Program-made: the position numbers and the translations under genes
Source of the DNA: Treponema_C sp050320395
GTDB taxonomy: Bacteria; Spirochaetota; Spirochaetia; Treponematales; Treponemataceae
DNA: 64,000 nt
Assembly (NCBI RefSeq): GCF_050320395.1
Contig: NZ_CP144459.1
Span: 1,798,001-1,862,000 of the forward strand
Direction of reading: 5' to 3'
The notes under the pieces: generated by a model
Seen by the model: the letters and a program-made list of their open reading frames with translations, nothing else
What the model was told of the DNA's origin: nothing
Databases searched by the model: none
Part shown: positions 8,502 to 17,141 of the stretch, one piece after another
Layout: each line of letters starts with the position of its first letter
Position numbering within the stretch: position 1 is the stretch's first letter

Positions 8502-10022
8502 TTAACGGGACGGGCGGGCGGTTAAAACTATCGGCTTTCCGTCAACACCATCATTAATACCTTCAAATGTTATACTCACGGTAAGAGGACGTGTACCGGC
8601 AGCTTTAGATATTTTTACGGTTTTAATAAGAATGGATTTTCCGTTCAGTCCTTTCGAAAGAAAGGCGTCCTCTTTATCGGCCAACATTTTGTCCCCGACA
8701 AAATCCGCACTGCCGTTTGCGGCAAGTACATATCCCAATGAAATATTGTTATTTGCGCTAAGCCAATCAGCGGCTCCGACATCACCCGTTTCTCTTACCA
8801 AAAAAGTTTCCTGAACGGTTCCCGCATCCCAAACGGAGAGATTACCTGAGGATTTTGTAAGACCGAAAAAGAACAAATTATTTGCAGCAGTTTCATCTAC
8901 TTTAAGAAAACCGGTCTTGGTTGTTGTAAAAGTTGCGGGAATAAAACCGTTGGAGCCGATATTCTCTATTAAATTCTTTGTCGCAATATAGTAGGTTACA
9001 TCAAGCTTACCTGCAAAATCGTCGGCTTTTATGCCGTTACTGCGCGGATTCAATATCGCAGCATCGATATCGGGCAGCGCAAGATGCTCACCGTCCTCTT
9101 TGGTTTGGTATATATCCCGGTATTTTTGCAGTTTTGACGTATTAAACAAACCTGCCGGTGTTTTATTAGAGGTTACGGCACGGGCATAAAACTCGGAAGC
9201 GAACTTATTTTGCGTTTGAATAAAACCCTCGTCTTTTTTTACCTCTTCCAAAATATATTTAAATACATCTTCTTTTGTAAAATACGGTTCAGCAGCCGAT
9301 ACGGTTTTACGCGAAAGGGGATCAAGCTCAACGCTTTCATCACCGCTGCCGTTATATTTTTTATATTTTACGGCATATTCGGCATCTATTTTTATCTTGC
9401 CGGCTTTTTCACTCAAAACAGCGGCAAGCTCATAGGCTGAATGGTCGCCGATAGAAACCGTTTTATCGCTTCCGACCAGCGTGTAGGAAAAGGAAGTATA
9501 TCCTATCCCCTTAGCCGTATTTGCTTCGGCAATAAAGTCGGCAAGGGCCGTATTTTTTTCAATTACATTATTGAATATGAGTTTATTACCTGTTTGACTC
9601 TCAATAGAAGCGAGTAGTGTATTCTCATACGGATGGGTAAAACCGCTTACAGTCAAAGTTTTGTCAAAAGATTTTCCGCCCTTTGTACCTTTTACTTTTA
9701 CGGTAAAGGTTCCCGCCTTGTCGTCATAAGAGAGGGCCTCGTTTTCGCCGAAGGTAAACATACCGATTTTTTTACCGGACCCGGCTGCAACTTTTTTTGC
9801 GGCATCGGAGGCGGTTATTTTTGTTTTTTCCAAACCGAAAAGCATACGCAGTTCACGTTCGGATAAATCTGAAACCTGAGCGCCAGATGACAAAGCAAGA
9901 AAACGAGAGTCTCCGGCCGGAGCTCCTGCAGGAGGGCTTTGTTTGATACCTGCCTGTTCACAGGAAAGCAGTATAACCGAAAAAAGGCACACTACTGTCC
10001 CAAATCTTAACAGTTTATTCAT
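8502..10022 (-). CDS. lipoprotein with Treponema variable-surface-type repeat domain (paralog A)
   Basis: 506 residues with a clear lipoprotein signal (VVCLFSVILLSC, lipid on Cys21). The block AAKKVAAGSGKKIGMFTFGE, then DDKAGTFTVKVKGTKGGK and SGFTHPY, is shared with the downstream paralog. Later parts also align in outline: both carry a KDVFEHI/KEDVFKYI helix, an asparagine-rich RSNGIKADDFAGKL-like region and a C-terminal strand-rich part. It is the first gene of the pair. The function is unknown; the context suggests a surface-exposed or periplasmic lipoprotein subject to duplication. Confidence 0.72.
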   Translation of the reverse strand: MNKLLRFGTVVCLFSVILLSCEQAGIKQSPPAGAPAGDSRFLALSSGAQVSDLSERELRMLFGLEKTKITASDAAKKVAAGSGKKIGMFTFGENEALSYDDKAGTFTVKVKGTKGGKSFDKTLTVSGFTHPYENTLLASIESQTGNKLIFNNVIEKNTALADFIAEANTAKGIGYTSFSYTLVGSDKTVSIGDHSAYELAAVLSEKAGKIKIDAEYAVKYKKYNGSGDESVELDPLSRKTVSAAEPYFTKEDVFKYILEEVKKDEGFIQTQNKFASEFYARAVTSNKTPAGLFNTSKLQKYRDIYQTKEDGEHLALPDIDAAILNPRSNGIKADDFAGKLDVTYYIATKNLIENIGSNGFIPATFTTTKTGFLKVDETAANNLFFFGLTKSSGNLSVWDAGTVQETFLVRETGDVGAADWLSANNNISLGYVLAANGSADFVGDKMLADKEDAFLSKGLNGKSILIKTVKISKAAGTRPLTVSITFEGINDGVDGKPIVLTARPSR

Positions 10023-10149
10023 AGTCTTGTACTCCCAATATTTAAAATAAATATTTTGTTATGGCTATATTATAACATAAAATATATAAAAAAACAATGT
10101 AAGTGTGAAAGTAAGGGAGATTTTAACCTACAAAACAAAAAAAAATTAC

Positions 10150-10799
10150 CGCCTCTTTGTATTGACAACAAAACAAAAATACACCTATTTTATACCCTGT
10201 TCGGCTGGCGTCTTACATCGCACGACCTTATGGACAGCGATACCGGATACACTAAAAACTCCCAGCTCACATTTGCACGCTGCGAAATAAAGCTGCGTCC
10301 CTTTGCCGACACCCCCTTTGCAATACACAGGCTGGACTTATTCGATATCGTTTCACTGCCGGTAAGCGATGTGTATTTTTTGAATCCCTGTTTTACCGCT
10401 CTTACAGGCCTTGAAGCAAATACGGATAAAAACGGAATAGAAAAGCCTGCGTGGCGTATTAAATTTATGTACGGCTTAAGCGCCCTTCCTCTATCTTGGA
10501 TACAGCCCTACTGTATATGCGGTTTTGATTCTTATTTTTCACCGGCATATAAATACAAAACCGATTTATTGCTCGGAGCCGAAGCGGGCTTTATTACAAC
10601 GGCGGGTATATGGAAAAATAAAATCACCGCTTCGGTCATGCAGTCTCCAATTGATATAAACCATTTACGCTATGCGGTAAGTGCCGAAGAATACATTTCT
10701 CTTTCCCAAAACAGTGCCGTTTCGGCGGTATACACCTTTAAAGGAGATTACGGGGCATACGCTCACGAATACGGATTTTCATTTTATGTGTATTTTTGA
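10150..10799 (+). pseudogene. remnant of a DUF4105-type protein (C-terminal part only)
   Basis: The frame is open from 10056, but only the part from about 10190 onward looks like protein. The segment GWRLTSHDLMDSDTGY, then RLDLFDIVSLPVSD and later FTALTGLEA, follows the C-terminal region of the Lnb-like/DUF4105 membrane-associated family. There the equivalent HDLLDPDPGY, LERFDLIDI and TGLE blocks occur. The N-terminal protease-like domain is missing and the beginning (10056-10150) is AT-rich sequence unlike the family. I therefore call it a 5'-truncated remnant. Its end overlaps the convergent ThrE-like gene by 16 bases. Confidence 0.55.
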
Positions 10800-11254
10800 G
10801 TTTTTTTTCCGACATTCCGTAAAATCACAAATAAAATATGTGCAAGAGATGAAGCGATTGCGAGCCCCAAAACAATGGCGCCTGCGGCACTCAAGGTGGT
10901 AAAACCGATACGGGCTGCAGTATCCATATCGCCTTGCACAAAGGCACGCATAGTTTGAAACATACCGCCTCCCGGTACAAGGGGAATCAAGCCCGGAATT
11001 AAAAATACCGTGGCCGGACATTTAACCGCAACCGCGAAAACTTCGGAAAGGGCCGAAACGGCAAAAGAGGCCGCAAAATACGCAAAGCTTTCCATACCTG
11101 CGGATGAAGATAAAAGCGTATACAATCCCCAGCCCAAAGAACCTATAAAGGGAGTCCACAACAACCCCTTATAATCGGCATTAAAAATAAGGGCATAGCA
11201 AAAAGAAGCGCCGAATCCCCATACAAAAGACAAAATAAGTACGGCCGCACTCAT
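10784..11254 (-). CDS. threonine/serine exporter small subunit (ThrE_2/YjjB type)
   Basis: 156 residues with four to five membrane segments. It carries the hallmark CPATVFLIPGLIPLVPGGGM motif (residues 79-98), which defines the C-terminal half of ThrE-type exporters. It is encoded separately from the other half and overlaps the upstream gene by four bases. In YjjP/YjjB-type systems the two halves assemble as one exporter; reported substrates include threonine, serine and succinate, and the substrate here is unknown. Confidence 0.82.
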   Translation of the reverse strand: MSAAVLILSFVWGFGASFCYALIFNADYKGLLWTPFIGSLGWGLYTLLSSSAGMESFAYFAASFAVSALSEVFAVAVKCPATVFLIPGLIPLVPGGGMFQTMRAFVQGDMDTAARIGFTTLSAAGAIVLGLAIASSLAHILFVILRNVGKKTQKYT

Positions 11255-12045
11255 AACAACGCCCCCGTGATACCTGAAAAAACAAAGATACCCAAAACCG
11301 AACCGGCGGACAATCCGGCGGCAATCATAAAAGCTTCCAAAACCCGTGCAGCTCCGGAAACCAAATCTCCTGCTATAATATCGCGTATTGCATTTACAAT
11401 CGCAAGACCGGGTACTACCTGCATCAATACCGCCGATGTTACAATCAACGGGGAATCTATACAGCCTAACACGGAAACAAGTTCGGTCAGGACGGAAATA
11501 AGGCCGCCGTAACTGAGGGATAAAATAAAACCGTTTAAAGACAATTTTTCAAGCCGTATAACAATAAAGCGCAAAATAAAGCCTATAACCGCGGCGGCAA
11601 GGGCGTCTTTAAAAGAACCTGCAAACATAAAGGCGAAAAACAAAGAACTGCATGAAGCGGCGGCAAGAACGGCCGAGTCGGTATACCGTTTGGAAGCTTG
11701 AATGCGTTCAAGGACATATGAGGTTTGCAAAAAATCGGCGGTTTTTCCGGCTCTTTTACGGCTTTCAAGGCGTCGTGACAGAGAATTTATCAAAGCAACT
11801 TTACGTAAATTCAAGCCTCTTTTTTTAATGCGCCGCATTGAACTGTGGTGCCGTCCCTGCATATCGGTAAAAGACAACATTACCACCGTCGGTGTTACAA
11901 ATGATGACGGAGAAAGAGCGCCTAAAGAAGAAGCTATACGCATAATGGTATCCTCGGTACGATAGGTTTCGCCTCCGTTTTCCAAAACAATGCTTCCGGC
12001 ATTTAAAGCGATATCCGTTATCGCATCGGCTGAATTCGTAGTCAT
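11251..12045 (-). CDS. threonine/serine exporter large subunit (ThrE/DUF1212, YjjP type)
   Basis: 264 residues. The N-terminal cytoplasmic domain carries ENGGETYRTEDTIMRI and a basic HHSSMRRIKKRGLNLRKVALIN stretch, split here as RRIKKRGLNLRKV, followed by five membrane segments including MQVVPGLAIVNAIRDIIAGD. That motif is typical of the DUF1212 half of ThrE exporters. It is the first gene of the two-gene operon with the subunit at 10784, and it is divergent from the phosphatase promoter at 12112. Confidence 0.84.
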   Translation of the reverse strand: MTTNSADAITDIALNAGSIVLENGGETYRTEDTIMRIASSLGALSPSSFVTPTVVMLSFTDMQGRHHSSMRRIKKRGLNLRKVALINSLSRRLESRKRAGKTADFLQTSYVLERIQASKRYTDSAVLAAASCSSLFFAFMFAGSFKDALAAAVIGFILRFIVIRLEKLSLNGFILSLSYGGLISVLTELVSVLGCIDSPLIVTSAVLMQVVPGLAIVNAIRDIIAGDLVSGAARVLEAFMIAAGLSAGSVLGIFVFSGITGALL

Positions 12046-12111
12046 AGGCGGCAGTATAGCATAACTGCAAAGAAAAATACAGCAGTCGCAGCAGACTGTC
12101 GTATCTAAAAT

Positions 12112-12140
12112 TTGACAGATAAGAAAATCAAACGTATAAT
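12112..12140 (+). promoter_or_regulatory. full-consensus sigma-70 promoter
   Basis: TTGACA (12112-12117), a 17-base spacer and TATAAT (12135-12140) match the consensus exactly. The phosphatase frame is open through this promoter from a TTG, so a start placed at 12112 would be wrong. The real start is the ATG at 12163, behind GGAG at 12151. Confidence 0.85.
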
Positions 12141-12162
12141 AGAGTTTTATGGAGAAAATAAT

Positions 12163-13449
12163 ATGATTGAAGAATTTATCGATGAGCAGTTTTTTTTAGA
12201 TGACTCCGAGAATAAGAGCGAAGCGGAGAACAAAAGCGCCGAAGCGAATTTTTCCGATATGTTTTCATTCAGACAAATCGGTTCTGCGGCAAAATACGTC
12301 GAACCCGTAAACAGTTCCACCCCCTTGGAAACGCTTGCGCAAATGTTTAAAAATGACCCGAATCTTGAGGCGGTTCCCGTTGAAGAATATGACAGGGTTA
12401 TCGGCGTTATAGACAGAAATACCGTTGTCGAAAATACGAATACGGCATTTAAACGCTTTATGGGAAAAGATGCCGGTTCTTATGTTAAACGAAGTTCGCA
12501 CATACTCTACGCGCGAGACTTTATTGAAAAAAAACTTACCGCAATCAGTCGGATAAGCCGTGAAGCAGGTATTATTTATTTTCCCGTTTTTAATAACCGC
12601 AGTTTTTTCGGCATTATTTCGATAGACAATTTTTTGGAGCGCATTGCACAAATGCGCGAACAGGATATGGAAAAAGCGCGGACGGTTCAGCAAAATCTTT
12701 TACCCGACTTGGGAATGCTCGGAACCCATCCTTTTAAAATCGGTATTTGGAACAGAATGTCGAACATTGTCGGCGGAGACTTTTACGCGGCGGAAAAAAT
12801 CTCCGATTCTTTTTATATATGTGCATGCTTTGATGTGGCGGGGAAAAACTATTCTGCAGCCCTCTTAACGGTTGCCTTGGGCAGTTTTTTCAGTGCAATA
12901 AAACAGGGCTTATTAAGTGCAAAAACACCGGCAGAATTAACCGGTACACTCGATTTATATCTTAAAGAAGTGATTCCGGTAGGTAACTTTATTACCGGAG
13001 CCCTCTGCTTTATCGATACGGAACATAAATCCGTTACGATTCATAACTGCGGTCATACCACTGTCTATGTATTTGCACCGAAACAGTCAAATGCCGGAGA
13101 AGCAAAAAAAACGATTTTGGCCTCAATAGAGCCCGCTTTGCCTCCCTTCGGCGTGGGCCGGGTAAGCGATTTATTGCATAAGGGAACTCCCGAGCAGGGA
13201 GACGGCAAAACCGTCTATATATTCGCATACACGCCGGGTATGCACATCAATATGTACAGCGACGGTATTACGGATATGCAAAACCCCGACGGCATACGTT
13301 ACGACGAACAGCAGACAAAGCGCTTTTTTACGGAATTATATAAAAAAGACGCATCCGAATTAAGTTCTTTTGCGGAAAAAACCGTCGACAATTGGCTTCA
13401 GGAAGCCATGCAGGGTGACGATATTACGCTTATGGACATACGTTTTTAA
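12163..13449 (+). CDS. CBS-domain SpoIIE/RsbU-type serine phosphatase
   Basis: 428 residues. The N-terminal 40 residues are acidic. Residues about 45-170 look like a pair of CBS domains (PVNSSTPLETLAQMF ... VIGVIDRNTVVEN ... IIYFPVFNNRSFFGIISIDNF), likely a ligand sensor. A short coiled linker (MREQDMEKARTVQQNLLP) is characteristic of RsbU-like proteins. The PP2C-like domain then follows with NIVGGDFY, CFDVAGKNYSAAL, NCGHTTVYV and YSDGITDMQNPDG, ending in DDITLMDIRF. The metal-binding aspartates are in place, so it should be active. Known relatives dephosphorylate anti-anti-sigma factors; the partner here is not in the window. Confidence 0.86.
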   Translation: MIEEFIDEQFFLDDSENKSEAENKSAEANFSDMFSFRQIGSAAKYVEPVNSSTPLETLAQMFKNDPNLEAVPVEEYDRVIGVIDRNTVVENTNTAFKRFMGKDAGSYVKRSSHILYARDFIEKKLTAISRISREAGIIYFPVFNNRSFFGIISIDNFLERIAQMREQDMEKARTVQQNLLPDLGMLGTHPFKIGIWNRMSNIVGGDFYAAEKISDSFYICACFDVAGKNYSAALLTVALGSFFSAIKQGLLSAKTPAELTGTLDLYLKEVIPVGNFITGALCFIDTEHKSVTIHNCGHTTVYVFAPKQSNAGEAKKTILASIEPALPPFGVGRVSDLLHKGTPEQGDGKTVYIFAYTPGMHINMYSDGITDMQNPDGIRYDEQQTKRFFTELYKKDASELSSFAEKTVDNWLQEAMQGDDITLMDIRF

Positions 13450-13512
13450 TAAAGGGCATCTCTAAAAATCCGATCGGCTTTTTGGAAGTTCCCTCAATTT
13501 AAGGAAAATCAC

Positions 13513-14721
13513 ATGAATAAAATAACGATGAAAAATGCCCTTGCCGAACTCGACGGCGATGAAATGACCCGTGTACTCTGGGCGGTACTGAAAGAAAAAT
13601 TGCTGGAACCCTTTGTGGACTTAAAAACCGAATACTACGATTTGGGCTTAAAACACAGGGACGATACAAACGACGAAGTTACCTATGAGGCTGCCCGTGC
13701 GATAAAACGGCTCGGCGTCGGGGTAAAATGTGCGACGATTACCTCAAATAAAGCGCGCATGGAAGAATACAATTTAAAGCAGTTAACCCCCAGCCCCAAC
13801 GCGGTTATCCGTGCCGAATTGGACGGAACGGTATTCCGAAAGCCGATTCTTTTAAAAAACATAAAAGGAACGGTGAGCTGTTGGGAAAAACCGCTTATTT
13901 TGGGACGGCACGCATACGGCGATATTTATAAAAACTGCGAACTGTACGCTTCGGGGCCGGGAAAGGCGGAATTGGTGTTTACCGATGCGGCAGGTAAAGA
14001 AACGCGCAAAACAATCGCCGAATTACAGGGGCCGGGGATTTTGCAGGGCGTTCACAATACCGACGCTTCCGTCACCGCTTTTGCGCGCACCTGTTTTTTG
14101 TACGCGCTGGACGAAAAAATCGATGTATGGTTTGCCGCAAAAGACACGATAAGCAAAACCTATGACGGGCGTTTTAAAGAAATCTTTCAAAACGTATTCG
14201 ATACCGAATTCAAACAGCGTTTTGCCGATAAGGGCATAGAATATTTTTACACCCTGATTGACGATGCGGTTGCGCGCATTATGCAGTCGAAGGGCGGCTT
14301 TTTGTGGGCATGCAAAAACTACGACGGCGATGTTATGAGCGATATGGTCGCTTCCGCCTGCGGAAGCCTTGCGATGATGACCAGCGTCTTGGTATCCCCT
14401 TCGGGCGTGTACGAATACGAAGCCGCACACGGAACCGTACAAAAGCACTACTACCGTTATTTAAAGGGTGAAGAAACGTCCACAAACCCCTGTGCCCTCA
14501 TCTTTGCGTGGACGGGGGCTTTGGCAAAAAGAGCCGAACTTGACGGTACAATAGAACTCGCGGACTTTGCCCGAAAACTCGAACATGCCTGCCTTAAAAC
14601 GATAGAAGACGGCCTTATGACAGGCGACCTTGCGCGTATAGCTTTTCCTGCGGCAAAAAAGATTTTAAACTCCCGGGAGTTTATAGATGCGGTGCGCGGT
14701 AATTTGACGGCGGCTTTATAA
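13513..14721 (+). CDS. icd: NADP-dependent isocitrate dehydrogenase
   Basis: 402 residues, the length of the eukaryote-like (type II, homodimeric) NADP-IDH. Readable motifs: ELDGDEMTRVLW at the N-terminus, CATITSNKARMEEY, LTPSPNAVIRAELDGTVFRKPI with substrate-binding residues, NYDGDVMSDMVASACGSL with metal-binding aspartates, and YEYEAAHGTVQKHYYRYLKGE. It oxidatively decarboxylates isocitrate to 2-oxoglutarate with NADPH formation. No citrate synthase or aconitase is nearby. In treponemes, which mostly lack a full TCA cycle, the likely role is NADPH or glutamate supply; this is inference. It is separated from the phosphatase by 63 bases. Confidence 0.93.
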   Translation: MNKITMKNALAELDGDEMTRVLWAVLKEKLLEPFVDLKTEYYDLGLKHRDDTNDEVTYEAARAIKRLGVGVKCATITSNKARMEEYNLKQLTPSPNAVIRAELDGTVFRKPILLKNIKGTVSCWEKPLILGRHAYGDIYKNCELYASGPGKAELVFTDAAGKETRKTIAELQGPGILQGVHNTDASVTAFARTCFLYALDEKIDVWFAAKDTISKTYDGRFKEIFQNVFDTEFKQRFADKGIEYFYTLIDDAVARIMQSKGGFLWACKNYDGDVMSDMVASACGSLAMMTSVLVSPSGVYEYEAAHGTVQKHYYRYLKGEETSTNPCALIFAWTGALAKRAELDGTIELADFARKLEHACLKTIEDGLMTGDLARIAFPAAKKILNSREFIDAVRGNLTAAL

Positions 14722-14728
14722 AGACTCT

Positions 14729-15250
14729 ATGACGCCGACCGTCCGCCCCCGCTTCGATTTTGCCCTCTACCCTTCTCCCTTCGGTTATATCCGCATAGCC
14801 TATGATAAAACGTATATACGCGCCGTGCAAAACATAGCGCGCGCTCATCCTGCATACGGGGCCGAAACACAAAACAAAGGTAAGCCCTCCGCCCTATCCG
14901 ACAAAGCATACGAACAGTTAAGAGAATACTTTGAGGGTAAACGTGCGGTTTTTGATTTTCCCTTTTATGCGGAAGGCACGGCTTTTCAAATGCGCGTATG
15001 GAAAGCCTTATGTACGATTCCCTACGGTGAAGTATGCACGTATAAGGATATAGCCGTAAAAATCGGTAATCCCGCCTCCTGCCGCGCGGTCGGCGGGGCA
15101 AATAATAAAAATCCTATTGCAATCGTTATTCCCTGCCACCGTGTTATCGGTGCGGACGGAAGCCTTACCGGTTACGCATCCGGCCTTGATTTAAAAAAAG
15201 CGTTATTGGAAACGGAGCAAAGATATAAAACAGGATTTACTCATCTTTGA
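14729..15250 (+). CDS. ogt: methylated-DNA--protein-cysteine methyltransferase
   Basis: 173 residues. The suicide active site reads VIPCHRVIGADGSLTGYASG and the helix-turn-helix region reads YGEVCTYKDIAVKIG, both diagnostic for Ogt/AGT DNA repair proteins, which move an alkyl group from O6-alkylguanine to the cysteine. It starts eight bases after icd and probably shares its transcript. The last 14 bases overlap the convergent murI gene, so the two 3' ends share coding sequence. Confidence 0.93.
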   Translation: MTPTVRPRFDFALYPSPFGYIRIAYDKTYIRAVQNIARAHPAYGAETQNKGKPSALSDKAYEQLREYFEGKRAVFDFPFYAEGTAFQMRVWKALCTIPYGEVCTYKDIAVKIGNPASCRAVGGANNKNPIAIVIPCHRVIGADGSLTGYASGLDLKKALLETEQRYKTGFTHL

Positions 15251-16109
15251 GGATGCCCCCGTAGGGAATATTCAGTTTTTTTGACAAAATCTTATAAGGC
15301 TCTTCGTTTATCCCCTCGGGGCCCGTAATAAAAAAGGTTGAGTCGGCATAAGCAGGATAAAGCGGCTCTGCCGGCGGCAGGACCGGCCTTACCGAACCCT
15401 CGAAGCGCTCCAAGCCGACCCGCAAAGCCTGATTGACAACCCCCTCTTTTGAATCGACCACGCATACTCCGGCGCCCGCAGCCTCGGCTATGGTATCGGC
15501 CATGTGGAGAAAATGCGTACAGCCCAATATGATTGTATCGACTCCCTGTTCGGCAAAAAAATCTACGGCGGGCAGCACTGCAGCTTTTTTGGCGGCTTCG
15601 GAGGCGGTAAAAAAATCGTGTTCTATAAAGCGAATAAGAGTCGGATCCGCCCGCGTGATGAGGGTGCAGTCGGGGGCAAAGCGGTTTGCAAGTTCCGCAG
15701 TATAGGGTTCATCAACCGTGCGCCGCGTAGCCAACAAACCGATACGGCCGTTTTTTGTTACAGAGGCGGCCTGCTTTATTGCCGGAACGGTTCCTACAAA
15801 GTGAAGGGACGGAAAAGAGGCTCGAAGCTGTTCGAGAGCCGTAACCGATATGGTATTACAGCCGATGACCACCGCCCGAGGTTTAAAGTACCGTAAAATC
15901 AAACGCACGGCAGCTTCCGCACAGGATGTTATTTGCGAACCGCTTTTTAGACCGTAGGGAAAGTTCCGCGTATCGGCCACATATATACACAGGGTATTCG
16001 GGCTTTTTTCTTTTAAATGCAGCATATAGGGAAGTCCGCCGGTTCCGGAATCAAAAAAAACATAGTCAACAATTTGAGGAGCGTGTCGGAGATCGGATAT
16101 ATCGCTCAC
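15237..16109 (-). CDS. murI: glutamate racemase
   Basis: 290 residues. Both catalytic cysteines are visible in GCNTISVTALE and LGCTHFLHMAD, together with FFDSGTGGLPYMLHL and ADTRNFPYGLKS. It converts L-glutamate to D-glutamate for peptidoglycan. The C-terminus is longer than in typical MurI and ends in an SKKLNIPYGGILKDE tail. The start is a GTG two bases after the stop of the zinc-ribbon gene, whose last codons provide a GGAG ribosome site. The two genes are therefore coupled. Confidence 0.93.
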   Translation of the reverse strand: MSDISDLRHAPQIVDYVFFDSGTGGLPYMLHLKEKSPNTLCIYVADTRNFPYGLKSGSQITSCAEAAVRLILRYFKPRAVVIGCNTISVTALEQLRASFPSLHFVGTVPAIKQAASVTKNGRIGLLATRRTVDEPYTAELANRFAPDCTLITRADPTLIRFIEHDFFTASEAAKKAAVLPAVDFFAEQGVDTIILGCTHFLHMADTIAEAAGAGVCVVDSKEGVVNQALRVGLERFEGSVRPVLPPAEPLYPAYADSTFFITGPEGINEEPYKILSKKLNIPYGGILKDE

Positions 16110-16111
16110 AA

Positions 16112-16447
16112 CTAATCTCCGAATAAGGCGTTAAAGGCATTTTTTGCGCTTTGCGCCTTTGAGCAGTCGGAAACTGCAGCAGGATGTAAAGAACCGCTTT
16201 CAAAGGCTGAGACGTTCGGATTAAGCGAAAACCAATCGCAAAAAGAGGAGCGTTCTTTATCCCGCACGGGTTTATCAATCGTCTCGCGGCAATCGTAATG
16301 GGCACCGATTTCGTAAAAATTACAATTACGGCAGCAGCGCACATCGGCACCGCATTCGGGGCAGAGGGCAGAACGGCTTACCGGAGAAGAAATTTCAAGT
16401 TTTTTTCCGCATTTCCAACACATATGTATATCATACTCATTTGACAT
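16112..16447 (-). CDS. small zinc-ribbon protein
   Basis: 111 residues. The N-terminus has CWKCGK, then CPECGADVRCCRNCNFYEIGA, that is, two CxxC knuckles of a zinc ribbon plus an additional CCRNC motif, and two later cysteines (YDCRETI, FCDWF). The C-terminus ends in AKNAFNALFGD. It is translated immediately upstream of murI. I do not recognise a named function; small spirochaete proteins of this form are found without assigned roles. Confidence 0.65.
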   Translation of the reverse strand: MSNEYDIHMCWKCGKKLEISSPVSRSALCPECGADVRCCRNCNFYEIGAHYDCRETIDKPVRDKERSSFCDWFSLNPNVSAFESGSLHPAAVSDCSKAQSAKNAFNALFGD

Positions 16448-16474
16448 AATGAATGCAATAACTTAATATAAGCT

Positions 16475-17128
16475 ATGTTCGGATTTGATCTTTGTACGGC
16501 CAAGCACTGCACAAAACCCGTTATGTGCTGGTCGCCCGACCCCGGCTTTTATACGGAACAAAAAGGCAGTCCCTGCCCCGATTATTGCTGCGATCACTGC
16601 GAAAATAAAGAGGAAGTATGCTCCTTTATTGCGAATTACATTTTAAGCCGTGACGTAATTGTCGGCCTGTCCGCGTCGGGAATTCACATAAGCGGCTGCA
16701 CTTTTGCCGGCAAACGTTTTTACGGTTGTAATTTTCAAAACTGTACGTTTACGGATATTCAAGCCGAAGGCTGCAAAATACATATGTCCGTCTTTGATTT
16801 TTCGATTTTTACCGATTGCAATATGACAAACTCCAACATTCAATTTTCATCGTTTGCAGGTTCGGCCTTTTCGCATGCGCTGTTTACAAACTCGGAGCTT
16901 ATACACAATAACTTTAACGGCATCACCGCAATACAGTCGTCATTCGACGATTCGGACTTATACAATTCACGCTTTATACGTTCAAATCTTTTACAAACCT
17001 CGTTTCGAAACTGCAATATAAAAAAGGCTTGCTTTTATGAAAGCAAACAAACCGACATTTCTTTTAAACTGTCAAATACGCGGGAAGCCTTATTCAGCCC
17101 CGACCAAAAAGATGAGGCTTTATTTTAG
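16475..17128 (+). CDS. pentapeptide-repeat-like protein with Cys-rich N-terminus
   Basis: 217 residues. The first 50 residues carry clustered cysteines (CPDYCCDHCENKEEVC), possibly a metal site. From about residue 70 the chain runs in five-residue periods such as GCTFAG, GCNFQNCTFTD, FDFSIFTDCNMTNSNIQFSSFAG and SNLLQTSFRNCNIKKACF. This is the A(D/N)LXX-like right-handed beta-helix pattern of pentapeptide-repeat proteins. The role is unknown; some relatives protect DNA gyrase, but nothing here ties it to that. It is followed after 13 bases by the MBL-fold gene. Confidence 0.72.
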   Translation: MFGFDLCTAKHCTKPVMCWSPDPGFYTEQKGSPCPDYCCDHCENKEEVCSFIANYILSRDVIVGLSASGIHISGCTFAGKRFYGCNFQNCTFTDIQAEGCKIHMSVFDFSIFTDCNMTNSNIQFSSFAGSAFSHALFTNSELIHNNFNGITAIQSSFDDSDLYNSRFIRSNLLQTSFRNCNIKKACFYESKQTDISFKLSNTREALFSPDQKDEALF

Positions 17129-17141
17129 CGGAGGTTCGGGA

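Noticed and set aside
12112..12162. N-terminal extension of the SpoIIE-type phosphatase from a TTG
   Set aside because: The codons overlap an exact TTGACA/TATAAT promoter, and the ATG at 12163 has its own GGAG site.
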